Shown one piece after another: positions 1 to 9,208 of a DNA stretch of 64,000 nt. The stretch comes from Fischerella sp. PCC 9431. GTDB lineage: Bacteria > Cyanobacteriota > Cyanobacteriia > Cyanobacteriales > Nostocaceae. Numbering within the stretch: the stretch's first letter is position 1; each line of letters begins with the position of its first letter. A model generated the notes under the pieces. It had not been told where the DNA came from and searched no databases. It saw nothing but the letters and a program-made list of their open reading frames with translations. The stretch covers positions 2,993,988 to 3,057,987 of the forward strand of contig NZ_KE650771.1 in the NCBI RefSeq assembly GCF_000447295.1. Direction: 5' to 3'. A program made the translations under genes and the position numbers.

Positions 1-2
1 AT

Positions 3-116
3 CGACCAACATTGCTGATTGAACTGCGTTCAATTACGCCCGTCGGTCAATTCGTCATTGCCCAAAAATTCATCCCGACGCTCAACGAAGCCTTAGAGCG
101 CGGGGCTTCTTTTTGA
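3..116 (+). CDS. C-terminal end of an unidentified protein (partial)
   Basis: An open frame enters from the left edge and ends at a TGA at 114-116, giving 37 residues that end in ERGASF. It has normal amino-acid composition and the frame is open from the first base, so it is probably the tail of a real gene on the same strand as rimM. I do not recognise the family from so short a piece. The 21-bp repeat array starts 16 bases after the stop. Confidence 0.5.
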   Translation, partial: RPTLLIELRSITPVGQFVIAQKFIPTLNEALERGASF

Positions 117-132
117 AAGAGCTAAAATAAAC

Positions 133-499
133 CTCAAAAACCATTTCGGCAAGCTCAAAAACCATTTCGGCAAGCCCAAAAACCATTTCGGCAAGCCCAA
201 AAACCATTTCTGAGCATACAAGAATGATTTTTGAGCATAAAAAAATCATTTTTGAGCATACAAAAACCATTTTTGAGCATACAAGAATGATTTTTGAGCA
301 TACAAAAACCATTTCTGAGCATACAAAAATCATTTTTGAGCATACAAAAATCATTTTTGAGCATACAAAAACCATTTTTGAGCATACAAAAACCATTTTT
401 GAGCATACAAGAATGATTTTTGAGCATACAAAAATCATTTTTGAGCATACAAAAACCATTTTTGAGCATACAAAAACCATTTTTGAGCATACAAAAACT
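133..499. repeat. 21-bp tandem repeat array, 17 units plus a partial unit
   Basis: Seventeen consecutive 21-bp units run from 133 to 489, with a decayed half unit after that. The first three units end in CATTTCGGCAAG, the fourth is a hybrid, and the rest end in CATTTTTGAGCA or CATTTCTGAGCA. The variable centre of the later units alternates among AAACCA, AAATCA and GAATGA, so AAAAATCATTTTT is close to a palindrome. Because 21 is a multiple of three, several frames stay open on both strands and give spurious heptapeptide ORFs (IFEHTKT, MVFVCSK). There are no unique spacers, so it is not a CRISPR. No gene is visible in it. Confidence 0.9.
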
Positions 500-507
500 A
501 ATATCTA

Positions 508-660
508 TTTAGGACTTACGCAAAAAACCTCTCAAACTCTCATTCCTCTGTGTACTCTGCGTCTCTGCGGTTTATTTTTCTCTGACCAACATCTTCAACA
601 CTTTGTTGGGTAACGCTCGCGCTCTAACCAACCTACAATTATCCTTAACACCAAGCGTAG
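508..660. repeat. Dispersed-repeat-like intergenic sequence upstream of rimM
   Basis: The stretch begins with AGGACTTACGCAAAAA and contains CTCTGTGTACTCTGCGTCTC followed by TGCGGTTT. Phrases of this kind recur between genes in filamentous cyanobacteria. This identification is from memory of such sequences; no second full copy lies in this window. I see no coding signal before the rimM start. Confidence 0.4.
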
Positions 661-671
661 GGAATATAAAT

Positions 672-1313
672 ATGAAACAAAAGGAGACAAACAGACAAGC
701 AGACAAACAGAAAAAGAGAAAAGAAGATCGAAAAAAATCTGACTCTTCATCTTCTGTCACTCCTCAATTGGAAGATTGGATGGAAATAGGTACAATTGTC
801 GCACCTCAAGGTTTACACGGTGAAATGCGCGTGTATCCTGATTCCGATTTTCCCGAAAGATTTGAGGTTCCGGGAAAGCGTTGGTTGTTGCGTACAGGAG
901 AACTTAAACCCCAAGCAGTAGAATTGGTTTCGGGTCGTTATATTGAAGGAAAAAATCTCTACGTTATTAGATTAGCTGGTGTAGATAATCGCAATCAAGC
1001 TGAGGAATTGCGTGGTTGTAAATTAATGGTTCCTGAGAGCGATCGCCCCCAGTTGGGAGAAGATGAATACCATGTCCGTGATTTAATTGGCTTGCAAGTT
1101 TTTATGCAGGAGTCTGGCGAACTCATTGGTACAGTGGTAGACGTGATTGCTGCTGGTAATGATTTATTAGAAGTCAAGTTACACCAACCATCAACCAGCA
1201 ATAACCAACAAAAAACTGTTTTGATTCCTTTCGTCAAAGCGATCGCACCAGTGGTAGATTTAGAAACTGGCAGAATTGAAATTACGCCACCACTTGGTTT
1301 ACTAGAAATATAA
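672..1313 (+). CDS. rimM: Ribosome maturation factor RimM
   Basis: RimM binds ribosomal protein S19 in the 30S head and assists 16S rRNA maturation. The core begins at M37 (780) with [20 protein letters not shown], the hallmark of the N-terminal RimM barrel, and continues to the C-terminal PRC-barrel ([24 protein letters not shown]). From 672 the protein is 213 aa. The first 36 residues are a Lys/Gln-rich extension ([13 protein letters not shown]), and cyanobacterial RimM proteins often have such a variable N-terminus. The frame is open further upstream to 603, but that part lies in repeat-like DNA. Starting at 780 would give a standard 177-aa protein, so the start is the uncertain point. The stop is 8 bases from the convergent Uma2 stop. 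Confidence 0.93.
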   Translation: MKQKETNRQADKQKKRKEDRKKSDSSSSVTPQLEDWMEIGTIVAPQGLHGEMRVYPDSDFPERFEVPGKRWLLRTGELKPQAVELVSGRYIEGKNLYVIRLAGVDNRNQAEELRGCKLMVPESDRPQLGEDEYHVRDLIGLQVFMQESGELIGTVVDVIAAGNDLLEVKLHQPSTSNNQQKTVLIPFVKAIAPVVDLETGRIEITPPLGLLEI

Positions 1314-1321
1314 AGCTGAGA

Positions 1322-2113
1322 TTACAAAGAATCGGGATCTACACCTAATTCTCGCAGTTTTGCTGCCAAGCGATCGCTTCTTTGTTTTTCCTGTTCAGCG
1401 CGTTGCATTTCCTGTTCAGCGCGTTGCATTTCCTGTTCAGCACGTTGTTTTTCCTGTTCAGCACGTTGCATTTCCTGTTCAGCACGTTGCATTTCCTGTT
1501 CTGCAACTTCTTCTGGTGTAGGAACTAATTCACCTGCTGCTGTAAAAAAGCGTAATTTTTCCTCACAGATTCCCAAGAATAAATCTAGCTGTTGACTCCA
1601 CAACCAACCTTGAGGATTTGCTTCAATCGGTTGATACGTTCCACCAACCAAGATAAAGCCAGCAAATTCTAAATTATGCGGGTCAAACCAGAAATATTCA
1701 GGTGTGCGGAAAATATCTTGATAAATCTGTTTTTTTAAATTTTTATCAGTAGTTGCTGTTGAACTTGAAAGTAGTTCAATAATTAAATTTGGATATTTCC
1801 CGTCTTCTTCCCAAACCACCCAACTTTTACGTGGTTTGCGTTCAGTCCCCAGCACCATGAAAAAATCAGGTCCCCGAAAGTCTTCAGATTTGCGTTGACG
1901 GGGACTATAGTAGACCGTAAGATTTCCGGCGGCGAAAAAATCGGTGTGATCGCGCCACCACCAATCCAAGCATTTTAACAGTAGCAGCATTTGCTGCAAA
2001 TGAAAATATGTTTCCAAAGGCGGTTCATCACTGTCTAAATCACCAGGAGGAAATATAATAACATCTTCTGGCGCTTCTAATTCTGGGGTTTCTATCTCTT
2101 TGGCGACAGACAT
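1322..2113 (-). CDS. Uma2-family (DUF820) PD-(D/E)XK nuclease-like protein with heptad-repeat tail
   Basis: This 263-aa protein has the Uma2 fold that is strongly expanded in cyanobacteria. The restriction-endonuclease-like core is visible as GPDFFMVLG (acidic residue after P), NLIIELLSSST (Glu), KNLKKQIYQ (basic) and EYFWFDP. The last ~70 residues form a coiled coil made of repeated EQEMQRA or EQEKQRA heptads, encoded by a 21-bp tandem DNA repeat at about 1385-1505. The target and biological role of Uma2 proteins are poorly known. It converges on rimM with an 8-base gap and shares no operon with the helicase pair to its right. Confidence 0.85.
   Translation of the reverse strand: MSVAKEIETPELEAPEDVIIFPPGDLDSDEPPLETYFHLQQMLLLLKCLDWWWRDHTDFFAAGNLTVYYSPRQRKSEDFRGPDFFMVLGTERKPRKSWVVWEEDGKYPNLIIELLSSSTATTDKNLKKQIYQDIFRTPEYFWFDPHNLEFAGFILVGGTYQPIEANPQGWLWSQQLDLFLGICEEKLRFFTAAGELVPTPEEVAEQEMQRAEQEMQRAEQEKQRAEQEMQRAEQEMQRAEQEKQRSDRLAAKLRELGVDPDSL
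1385..1505. repeat. In-frame 21-bp tandem repeat coding EQEMQRA heptads
   Basis: About six copies of a 21-bp unit containing TTCCTGTTCAGCGCGTTGCA (plus-strand reading) or near variants lie in tandem in the 3' part of the Uma2 gene. Each unit encodes one coiled-coil heptad, so gain or loss of units would change the coiled-coil length without a frameshift. Confidence 0.85.
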
Positions 2114-2396
2114 GGCTGCAAGTGTATAGGTGATATAAATTTATAGTGAGCGATATAAATTTAGGGTAGCAGTTGCAGCAGATGCGATCGCTGAAATCTC
2201 AAAGAATAATCATAATAGCAACTATAAACTAACTTTCTTATACCCAAAAACTGAAAAATTAAAATTAGTTACTGATCAGCCGCTACACCCATTATTGTTG
2301 AACTAATTATCAATGCGGACATAGTGCTAATACAGAAATTCTAGGTTAAAAAAGCATTGAGACATTAATTTTCATATCTACTCAAATAGAACTAAA

Positions 2397-5300
2397 ATGA
2401 CCGAACAGCCTTGGAATCCAGAGATTCCCAATCAACAAGTCCGGCTACGCAGAAACCCTGGTAAGCGAGGATTGACTACTGGACAAACAAAAGAATCTGC
2501 GAGTAGGTTATTAGTCCTTATTAACTTTGGTCCTAACGAAAAAACATATAAACCATACGATCAACTAGAACTGTGTGGAGAACCAGAAGAAATTAGAGAC
2601 TTACTGGAAGCAGGACGTTTTGGTAATCCTGATGATTTGCGACGTATTTTGACTTATGAAAAAGTTAAAGGACATTTAACTAACATTTTTTACAGTATGG
2701 AGTCGAGTAATACCGACTTTTATGCATATCAATTTAAGCCTGTTTTAAAATTTCTTGATTCGCCTGTTGGTCGTTTACTAATTGCCGACGAAGTCGGACT
2801 TGGTAAAACTATTGAATCTATGTATATTTGGAAAGAATTACAAGCACGGGAAGATGCACGTCGTCTATTAATTGTTTGTCCTGCTATGTTGCGGGACAAG
2901 TGGCTAACTGATATAAAAAACCGTTTCAATTTTGATGCAACAATTATTGATGTCAAAGGTTTACTAGAAGCGATACAATCCTTTTTACAAAGAGGGAATC
3001 CACACACCTTCATCTACATAACTAGTTTGGAAGGTTTGCGAGTAAAAAACTGGGATGAAGATATAAAAACTCCCAAAGCAAAATTAGCACGATTGCTCGA
3101 AGATAATCAAGCTAATAATGAATCTAGTATTTTTGATTTAGTGATTATAGATGAAGCCCATTATCTACGTAATTCAGAAACAGCCAATAATAAACTTGCT
3201 CAAATTTTACGTGAAGCATCAAGGCATTTACTGTTACTTACAGCAACCCCAATCCAAATCCGCAGCGATAATCTTTACCAGCTACTTAAACTTATCAGTC
3301 CAGAAGACTTTTTTGACCTGTCAACTTTTGAAAAGATGTTAACAGTTAATAAGCCAGTAGTTGAGGCTCTACGCCTGATTTGGAGAAATCCACCCAATTT
3401 AAGCGCTACCAAAGAGGCTGTTGAAAAAGCTAAACAATCTTACTACTTCTCAAATAGTTTAAGACTTAAACAAGTTAGTGAAGAATTGGCAAACACTAAT
3501 ACTATTAAGCCTGAGACTCAGGTGAGACTGGCTCAATTATTAGAAAGTTCATCACTATTTGGTCAATTTATGACCCGTAGCCGAAAGCGAGAGGTAATGG
3601 AAAAACGAGTTCAACGAACTGCACAAACTTTACAAGTAGAATTTACATCACAAGAAAAGCAAGTATACGATTATATTACTTACAAAATTCGTCTTGAGTC
3701 TATAGGAAAGCAAAAGTTTAAAATATTTAGATTATTAGCTCGTCAACGCCAGATGACTAGCTGTATGGTAGCAGCTTTAGAAGAATGGAAAAAACATGGT
3801 AATATTCATGATTTTTTAGCTGATAATGACGATGAAGAATCACTGTATGAAGTTTTTGGATCAGAATTATATAATGGCTTATCTATTAATATAAATAGTC
3901 AGGCGACTAATACTAAACTGTATATACCTGATTGTCCTTTCCCGGAAGATAATTCAGAATTGGAAAAATTTATCAAAGGCTTGAAAATTCAGGATACAAA
4001 ATACAATAAGTTAATTACATTTCTCAAACGCGAGCTTCGTCGCAACCAACAAGAAAAATTTGTTCTTTTTGCTTTTTATCGTGGTACTCTAACGTACTTG
4101 CAAAAGCGTCTAACGGTAGATGGTATTAATAGCTGCCTAATTCTTGGAGGAATTGACAGGAAAGATAAACAGGAAACACTTGCAGAATTTAAGAATACTA
4201 ATACCTACTCTGTTTTACTTTCCTCTGAAGTCGGTAGTGAAGGTATAGACCTACAATTTTGCCGATTTATCATTAATTACGATTTGCCCTGGAATCCCAT
4301 GCGGGTTGAGCAGCGTATAGGACGATTAGACCGTTTAGGTCAAAAGGCTGACAAAATTTCTATTATTAACTTTAGTCTAAAACATACAATAGAAGAGTAT
4401 ATACTTGAAAAACTTTATAATCGTATAAAAATATTTGAAGAAAGTATTGGTGATTTAGAAGAAATTTTGGGGGAAAAGACCGAAGCTTTAATACTTGAGT
4501 TTTTAAATCCAAAATTGAGTGAGTCAGAGCTAAAAAGACAAGCCGAACAAACTATTAGTGCTATTGCAAACGAAATGCAACAACAGAGAAAGCTAGAAAA
4601 TGAAGCTATGAATTTAGTTGCTTTCTCTGATTACATTTTGAGTACGATTAATAAAAGCCGTATTCAAGGTAGATGGTTACGACCCGAAGAACTGAAAGCT
4701 TTTGTAGAAGACTTCTTTAAATTGCAATATCCTGGTACAGTTATTAGCCCTGTTCGCAATCAACAGGGTTTATTCGATATCAAAATTTCGGACGAGGCAA
4801 GAGTTGATTTAAAATTTTTTTGTAATCAACGACGTTTTTCAACTCCAACTCGGTTGTACAACCAGACTGTTTCTTGTTTTTTTGATCCAAAAATTGCTGG
4901 AGTTATAGGTAAGTTAAATCATGAATTACTCGACCCCACCCATCCATTTATTCAATGGATACGACATAAGTATGAACCAGAATCTCAGTGTGAAGAAGGC
5001 GCTCAAACTTTTCAAGCTATCTCAGCATCTCAAATAAATAGTCAAGATGCTGGAGTAGAACCTGGTATTTATGTATATATAATTCATCGCTGGGAGTTGT
5101 CGGGACTGCGGAAAGAAAATCGTCTTGCTTATAAAGTTATCAAATTAGGTGAAACTAAACCACTTCCAGACGAAGTAGCAGAAGTGCTTGTAAATCAAAT
5201 TGCACTGTATGGTCAACAAAGACCAAATGCAAATAATTTAGTTGAAATTGAGCAAGTATTGAATACTTATGACAAATGTGAAGAGCTTTTACAAGAAGCT

Positions 5301-5585
5301 TTTGTTGATGCTGAGGCTGAATTTGAGGCAGAAAATACAGATAGATGCAATGTACAAGAAAGCAGTGTAAGAGGTTATGCAAGACGCAAGATACAAGAAT
5401 ATGAAGAACGAATTCAAAGATTTATAGCTGAAGGTAAAACTACAATTATTCGTGCTGATGAAGGACGAATTAAAAAAGTACAACAAAACCTTAATATTGC
5501 ACTTAAAAATATAGCACAAAAACGACAAATAGCTACATCTAATCCAGCACTAGCAGCAGGTTTAATATTTGTTGAATCAAAATGA
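2397..5585 (+). CDS. SNF2/RapA-type superfamily 2 helicase (1062 aa), possible defence ATPase
   Basis: A large DNA translocase-type ATPase. Residues ~12-60 (VRLRRNPGKRGLTTG ... YDQLE) look like a small SH3/Tudor-like barrel, as at the N-terminus of RapA-like proteins. The SNF2 motor follows: Walker A DEVGLGKT at 131-138, DEAH at 252-255, LTATP at 281-285, helicase_C with SSEVGSEGIDLQF and motif VI RIGRLDRLGQ at ~638-647. Residues ~720-1062 are a long C-terminal region ending in a charged coiled coil. The architecture resembles DrmD of DISARM and other phage-defence SNF2 proteins. It differs from chromosomal RapA in its C-terminus and in its neighbour. The Hsp70-like gene follows after 185 bases on the same strand, suggesting joint function. 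No methylase, PLD or DUF1998 gene is nearby, so this is not complete DISARM. Confidence 0.85.
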   Translation: MTEQPWNPEIPNQQVRLRRNPGKRGLTTGQTKESASRLLVLINFGPNEKTYKPYDQLELCGEPEEIRDLLEAGRFGNPDDLRRILTYEKVKGHLTNIFYSMESSNTDFYAYQFKPVLKFLDSPVGRLLIADEVGLGKTIESMYIWKELQAREDARRLLIVCPAMLRDKWLTDIKNRFNFDATIIDVKGLLEAIQSFLQRGNPHTFIYITSLEGLRVKNWDEDIKTPKAKLARLLEDNQANNESSIFDLVIIDEAHYLRNSETANNKLAQILREASRHLLLLTATPIQIRSDNLYQLLKLISPEDFFDLSTFEKMLTVNKPVVEALRLIWRNPPNLSATKEAVEKAKQSYYFSNSLRLKQVSEELANTNTIKPETQVRLAQLLESSSLFGQFMTRSRKREVMEKRVQRTAQTLQVEFTSQEKQVYDYITYKIRLESIGKQKFKIFRLLARQRQMTSCMVAALEEWKKHGNIHDFLADNDDEESLYEVFGSELYNGLSININSQATNTKLYIPDCPFPEDNSELEKFIKGLKIQDTKYNKLITFLKRELRRNQQEKFVLFAFYRGTLTYLQKRLTVDGINSCLILGGIDRKDKQETLAEFKNTNTYSVLLSSEVGSEGIDLQFCRFIINYDLPWNPMRVEQRIGRLDRLGQKADKISIINFSLKHTIEEYILEKLYNRIKIFEESIGDLEEILGEKTEALILEFLNPKLSESELKRQAEQTISAIANEMQQQRKLENEAMNLVAFSDYILSTINKSRIQGRWLRPEELKAFVEDFFKLQYPGTVISPVRNQQGLFDIKISDEARVDLKFFCNQRRFSTPTRLYNQTVSCFFDPKIAGVIGKLNHELLDPTHPFIQWIRHKYEPESQCEEGAQTFQAISASQINSQDAGVEPGIYVYIIHRWELSGLRKENRLAYKVIKLGETKPLPDEVAEVLVNQIALYGQQRPNANNLVEIEQVLNTYDKCEELLQEAFVDAEAEFEAENTDRCNVQESSVRGYARRKIQEYEERIQRFIAEGKTTIIRADEGRIKKVQQNLNIALKNIAQKRQIATSNPALAAGLIFVESK

Positions 5586-5770
5586 TATAAGTGTAATTAC
5601 TAGGTTCAGATTTCTGGAACTATATAGACTTATGTCTTAGTTAACATAGCCACACCTCAACTTTAAGGGAAACTACCCTTAGAGTATCAAAAGACTATTA
5701 GTTATAAAAGTGACAAACTTGCATACCTGTTGTGAGTTTTGAATGTTGACTTTTTAACTAAGGAAATAAC

Positions 5771-7261
5771 ATGGCTACTTTGTCACTAGATTTAAACATA
5801 GGTATTGATTTTGGCACCCAGTTTACCAAAGTTTGTGTTCGAGATACTGTGCGTGAGCAGTCTTGGGTTGTCACATTTACTAATGGTCGTCCTTCTTTAA
5901 AGGAAGCATTAATTCCAACAAAGCTTGGTATATGTAGCGATGGAAATTTGTTGGCAGGATTGACTCAATCAGAATGGCAAGGACGAACTGAGCCAATTTC
6001 AGTAGTCATTGATTACATTAAAATGCGGTTAGCTAATGTCGATTTGCTAGAAGAAGGAAGTCAGTATCCTTCTGATTTATTACCGAACTTCAAAGGAAGT
6101 GATTTGAATAGTCCTGAAAATTTGGAAAATCTTTGTGCTTATTATCTCAGCAGTGTAATTTTAAAAGCGAAACAATGGGTATTACAAAATAAGCCTGATT
6201 TAGTAAAAAATCAAAATATTAATTGGAGTGCAAACATAGGTGTTCCCGTTAAATATGTTGATTCATTAGCAATAGAACGCTTTCAACGAGTTCTATGTTT
6301 AGCTTGGCGATTTAGTGAAAGTGAAATTAATGAACCTCTGTCTCGATCTTTTAAGGAACTTCAACAACGAATGAGGCAATTAAGACAAAATATTTCTTAT
6401 AGCCAAATACCTTGTTTTGCTATTCCAGAAATAGCTGCCGGAGTTTACTCTTACACTGTTTCACGACAAGCACAATCAGGCTTATACATCTTCTTTGATA
6501 TAGGTAGCGGTACTATAGAAGGCGCTTCTTTCAGGTTTTGGCGCGAAAATAATGAGATCCCAAGGGTAGATTTTTATTCAGGAGAAGTGGAACCACTTGG
6601 TGTAAATGCTTTAGCAAAATGGGTAGATACTCAAGTGTCAGGTTCAAAATTACAGGTTGAACATGATATTACTAATAATAGTCAGGAAGTTTTGCAAGAA
6701 ATTCAGTTGCTGTCAGAAAGTATTGCTAACTCATCCAACAAAGGTGACTTTATAGCTAATAAGTTCAACGTTACAGAAAGAGCAATTAAAAAGAAGTTAC
6801 AGAGCAATATATCACCTCAAACAGAGAAGTTGCTTCATCTCATTTTGGGACAAAGTTCAATTCATAGACAAGTTGCTAAGGTAATAATGACTAGCAAAGA
6901 AAAGAACAGAGATGATTTGCCAAAAGCTTCTAGTTTAATTATTTTTCTGGGAGGAGGGGGTAGAGAGTCTCAATATTACCAAGACACAATTCTAACTACT
7001 TACTTTGCTTATAATCACCAATACGCGGATGTCCCACCATATCAAGTGAAAGAGCTTCCATTTCCACAAGATAGTTTTGATATGAGTGGGATTGAACGCC
7101 ATTACTTTCATCGTTTTGCCATAGCTTATGGTTTATCAATCCCAAAATATGAAGCACCTGAAGTTGGTCTTCCTAGCCGTTTTCCAAAAGAACCTCCACA
7201 ACAATTTAAACCCTTTACTCCTGAAATAGGTAGGTATCCAGATGATAATTCATCAATGTAG
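5771..7261 (+). CDS. Hsp70/actin-fold ATPase paired with the SNF2 helicase (496 aa)
   Basis: The actin/Hsp70 nucleotide-binding fold shows as phosphate-1 GIDFGTQFTK (11-20), phosphate-2 FFDIGSGTIEG (~242-252) and an adenosine-type glycine turn FLGGGGRES (~390-398). At 496 aa it is shorter than DnaK and lacks an obvious DnaK substrate-binding domain or EEVD-like tail; the last ~35 residues are Pro-rich (LPSRFPKEPPQQF). It is therefore a divergent member rather than housekeeping DnaK. It follows the SNF2 gene on the same strand and ends 78 bases before a convergent MuiA-like gene. The likely role is an ATP-driven partner or regulator of the helicase; this is inference from context only. Confidence 0.78.
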   Translation: MATLSLDLNIGIDFGTQFTKVCVRDTVREQSWVVTFTNGRPSLKEALIPTKLGICSDGNLLAGLTQSEWQGRTEPISVVIDYIKMRLANVDLLEEGSQYPSDLLPNFKGSDLNSPENLENLCAYYLSSVILKAKQWVLQNKPDLVKNQNINWSANIGVPVKYVDSLAIERFQRVLCLAWRFSESEINEPLSRSFKELQQRMRQLRQNISYSQIPCFAIPEIAAGVYSYTVSRQAQSGLYIFFDIGSGTIEGASFRFWRENNEIPRVDFYSGEVEPLGVNALAKWVDTQVSGSKLQVEHDITNNSQEVLQEIQLLSESIANSSNKGDFIANKFNVTERAIKKKLQSNISPQTEKLLHLILGQSSIHRQVAKVIMTSKEKNRDDLPKASSLIIFLGGGGRESQYYQDTILTTYFAYNHQYADVPPYQVKELPFPQDSFDMSGIERHYFHRFAIAYGLSIPKYEAPEVGLPSRFPKEPPQQFKPFTPEIGRYPDDNSSM

Positions 7262-7310
7262 TATAAACGATTATATAAGGGATGTATCGTGAAAAAATGA
7301 CAGCTAATAA

Positions 7311-7330
7311 ATTTAATCTTTTGATTAAAT
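7311..7330. terminator. AT-rich hairpin between convergent genes
   Basis: ATTTAATC-TTTT-GATTAAAT forms an 8-bp AT-only stem between the Hsp70-like and MuiA-like stop codons. It is a weak stem without a strong flanking T-run, so the terminator role is tentative. Confidence 0.3.
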
Positions 7331-7339
7331 ACCTGTGCT

Positions 7340-8968
7340 TTATACATCCAACCCCACCACTGTTAACTGCGGTGGATGTTCAACCATAAACTGATAATAT
7401 ATCTCCTGTTTTCCCTGAGCAGAAATCATCATATCCCAGTCCAAAATCCCCATTTCCCCAAGTTGAATTTGGGGATTACTGCGAGTTAAACGGACTTTTA
7501 TTTGTTCATTCCGACTGACAGGTAATTGTTCAGTCAATTTTAAATTCGCCGGTTGATTGAGCAAATTAGTAATTATTAACCGATATGCATAAATAATTCT
7601 GCGGTTACTACCAATTAATTTTTTCTCAACTTGCCGTTCAACTAACTCACGCTCAATTTTCAAACCTTCATCAATTCCTAAATTAACCTGAAAATCTTGT
7701 CCTGGTGCAATATTTTCTAGCTGAGTGCTACCCACAAAAATGTTGTCACGATAAATATTTGCTTTACCAGGTAACAAAGTCGCACCTTCTGAGTTATTTG
7801 TTACTTTTGCTTGCAGATAAGCAAAACTCACTAGACGCGGCATTGATATGTAATTAAAACTACATGGAAAATCATCATTAAAGATTGTCGTTTTGTGGGG
7901 TGTGCCATCACTAGGTATATTCCCCGTACTACTCAGTTTAAAAGTAACTACACTTCCTTCTCTAGATACTTCTGCTACCACAGTTTCAGCTGCTATGTCT
8001 GGTTGTACTTCTGCACTTGCTGGTGAAGAAGTTGGCATTACAGTATCTGCTTCCCCAGCACCTATCTGACTCCTAGCACGCATCGGTGCTGCTGCCATTA
8101 CGTAAGTTTGTGGCATGTGACGAGGTACGTCGATATACCAGGGTTTTAGTTTGGGTGGGAGTGTACCTAGTCCTGGTTTAGCAGTAGAAAGAGTCAAAGC
8201 TACGCCTAGCCAATCTTCACCTGTGCTTTGTGTTACTTCAGCCAGATAACCGAGATTGACAACATTGCTGTCACTGCTTACCCGTAAATCATACAAAGGA
8301 GTCCAACTGGCACGACTTACTAGGTAAGATACTTCGAGTTCAAATTCGCCTGCACCCGCAGGTTCTACACCTACACTCAAGCTTAAACTTTCTCTAGGAT
8401 GGGGTGTTTGAATAGCTTGTAACTGCTGGCGGAGTGCTTGTAATTGCTTGTCTAATTCTTTCTGACGAGTTTTGCACTCGGTTGTGGCGATCGCATATTC
8501 GCTATATTGACTTCCGATAAAATTCAGAAAATCTAATGTCTCGCTCAGATTAAGATTTTTCCGCGCCAGACTAATTGAAAACTGTTCTTCTGTTTTCTGG
8601 CGCAAACCTTGGATAAAACTAGACTGTAACGCCAAAGCATCAACTTGGGCTTGCAGATGTTGCCATTCTAATTCCAACTGTTGAATTTGCTGAGTTAGTT
8701 GAGCAACTTTTGCTGCTATTGGTTCAGTAGAAAACATGCGATCGCATTTTACTTCCAGCAACCGCACTGCGACTTTTCCCTTACCACTAACTCTAACCGA
8801 CTCTGTTTCGACAATCTCCGGCAGTGGAGTAATTACCAATTCTTTCTCTTGTCCTGTTAAGGATGCTACACCTCTTCTTGTTACCAAAGCTTTGTCAGAG
8901 TACACCGTTACTGCCACAATCTGACTTGCTACGATTTTTCGCACAGATGGTATTTCTGGGTTCTCCAC
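7340..8968 (-). CDS. MuiA-family protein (DUF4140/DUF4139 domains)
   Basis: A 542-aa protein of the mucoidy-inhibitor-A-like family. The N-terminal DUF4140 part carries the family signature TVYSDKALVTRRG (~21-33). A coiled coil follows (~85-200, QLTQQIQQLELEWQHLQ), then the DUF4139 beta-rich domain (VSYLVSRASWTPLYDLRV, ~228-540). A Pro/Ala/Ser-rich linker around residues 293-330 interrupts DUF4139. No signal peptide is evident. The molecular function is unknown: the name comes from effects on mucoidy in enterobacteria, and the domain is widespread. It stands alone, convergent with the Hsp70-like gene. Confidence 0.85.
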   Translation of the reverse strand: MENPEIPSVRKIVASQIVAVTVYSDKALVTRRGVASLTGQEKELVITPLPEIVETESVRVSGKGKVAVRLLEVKCDRMFSTEPIAAKVAQLTQQIQQLELEWQHLQAQVDALALQSSFIQGLRQKTEEQFSISLARKNLNLSETLDFLNFIGSQYSEYAIATTECKTRQKELDKQLQALRQQLQAIQTPHPRESLSLSVGVEPAGAGEFELEVSYLVSRASWTPLYDLRVSSDSNVVNLGYLAEVTQSTGEDWLGVALTLSTAKPGLGTLPPKLKPWYIDVPRHMPQTYVMAAAPMRARSQIGAGEADTVMPTSSPASAEVQPDIAAETVVAEVSREGSVVTFKLSSTGNIPSDGTPHKTTIFNDDFPCSFNYISMPRLVSFAYLQAKVTNNSEGATLLPGKANIYRDNIFVGSTQLENIAPGQDFQVNLGIDEGLKIERELVERQVEKKLIGSNRRIIYAYRLIITNLLNQPANLKLTEQLPVSRNEQIKVRLTRSNPQIQLGEMGILDWDMMISAQGKQEIYYQFMVEHPPQLTVVGLDV

Positions 8969-9142
8969 TGCCAGTTTCCCCCTATGTTTTTATATAGACG
9001 TGCTGGTTAATTTTGCGGTTTTATGTGTCTGGCCGTCAACTGATTTTGGATTGATCCTACAGATAAATCTGCTTGCTCTGGAATTTTGGATTTTGGATTG
9101 ACCTCATCTGGAGGCTTCTATCATGAAAGAAAAAGAAGCAAA

Positions 9143-9165
9143 GCACGGAGCTTTTAGTTCCGTGC
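9143..9165 (-). terminator. Probable hemL terminator
   Basis: On the minus strand GCACGGA pairs with TCCGTGC across an ~9-base loop and is followed by TTTGCTTCTTTTTC. This is a stem plus T-rich tail 44 bases past the hemL stop. Confidence 0.6.
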
Positions 9166-9208
9166 CTAGTATTTACTTCAAATCTTGGTTATTTCAGTCT
9201 GACAGAAA

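Noticed and set aside
133-489. CRISPR array
   Set aside because: Units are contiguous 21-mers with no unique spacers and no cas genes nearby.
82-613. Heptapeptide-repeat ORFs on both strands over the first array
   Set aside because: They exist only because the repeat is 21 bp long with no stop; they have no ribosome-binding sites and are equally open in several frames.
2397-7261. Complete DISARM or BREX locus
   Set aside because: No methyltransferase, PLD nuclease, DUF1998 or PglZ gene; the flanks are MuiA and Uma2 or rimM.
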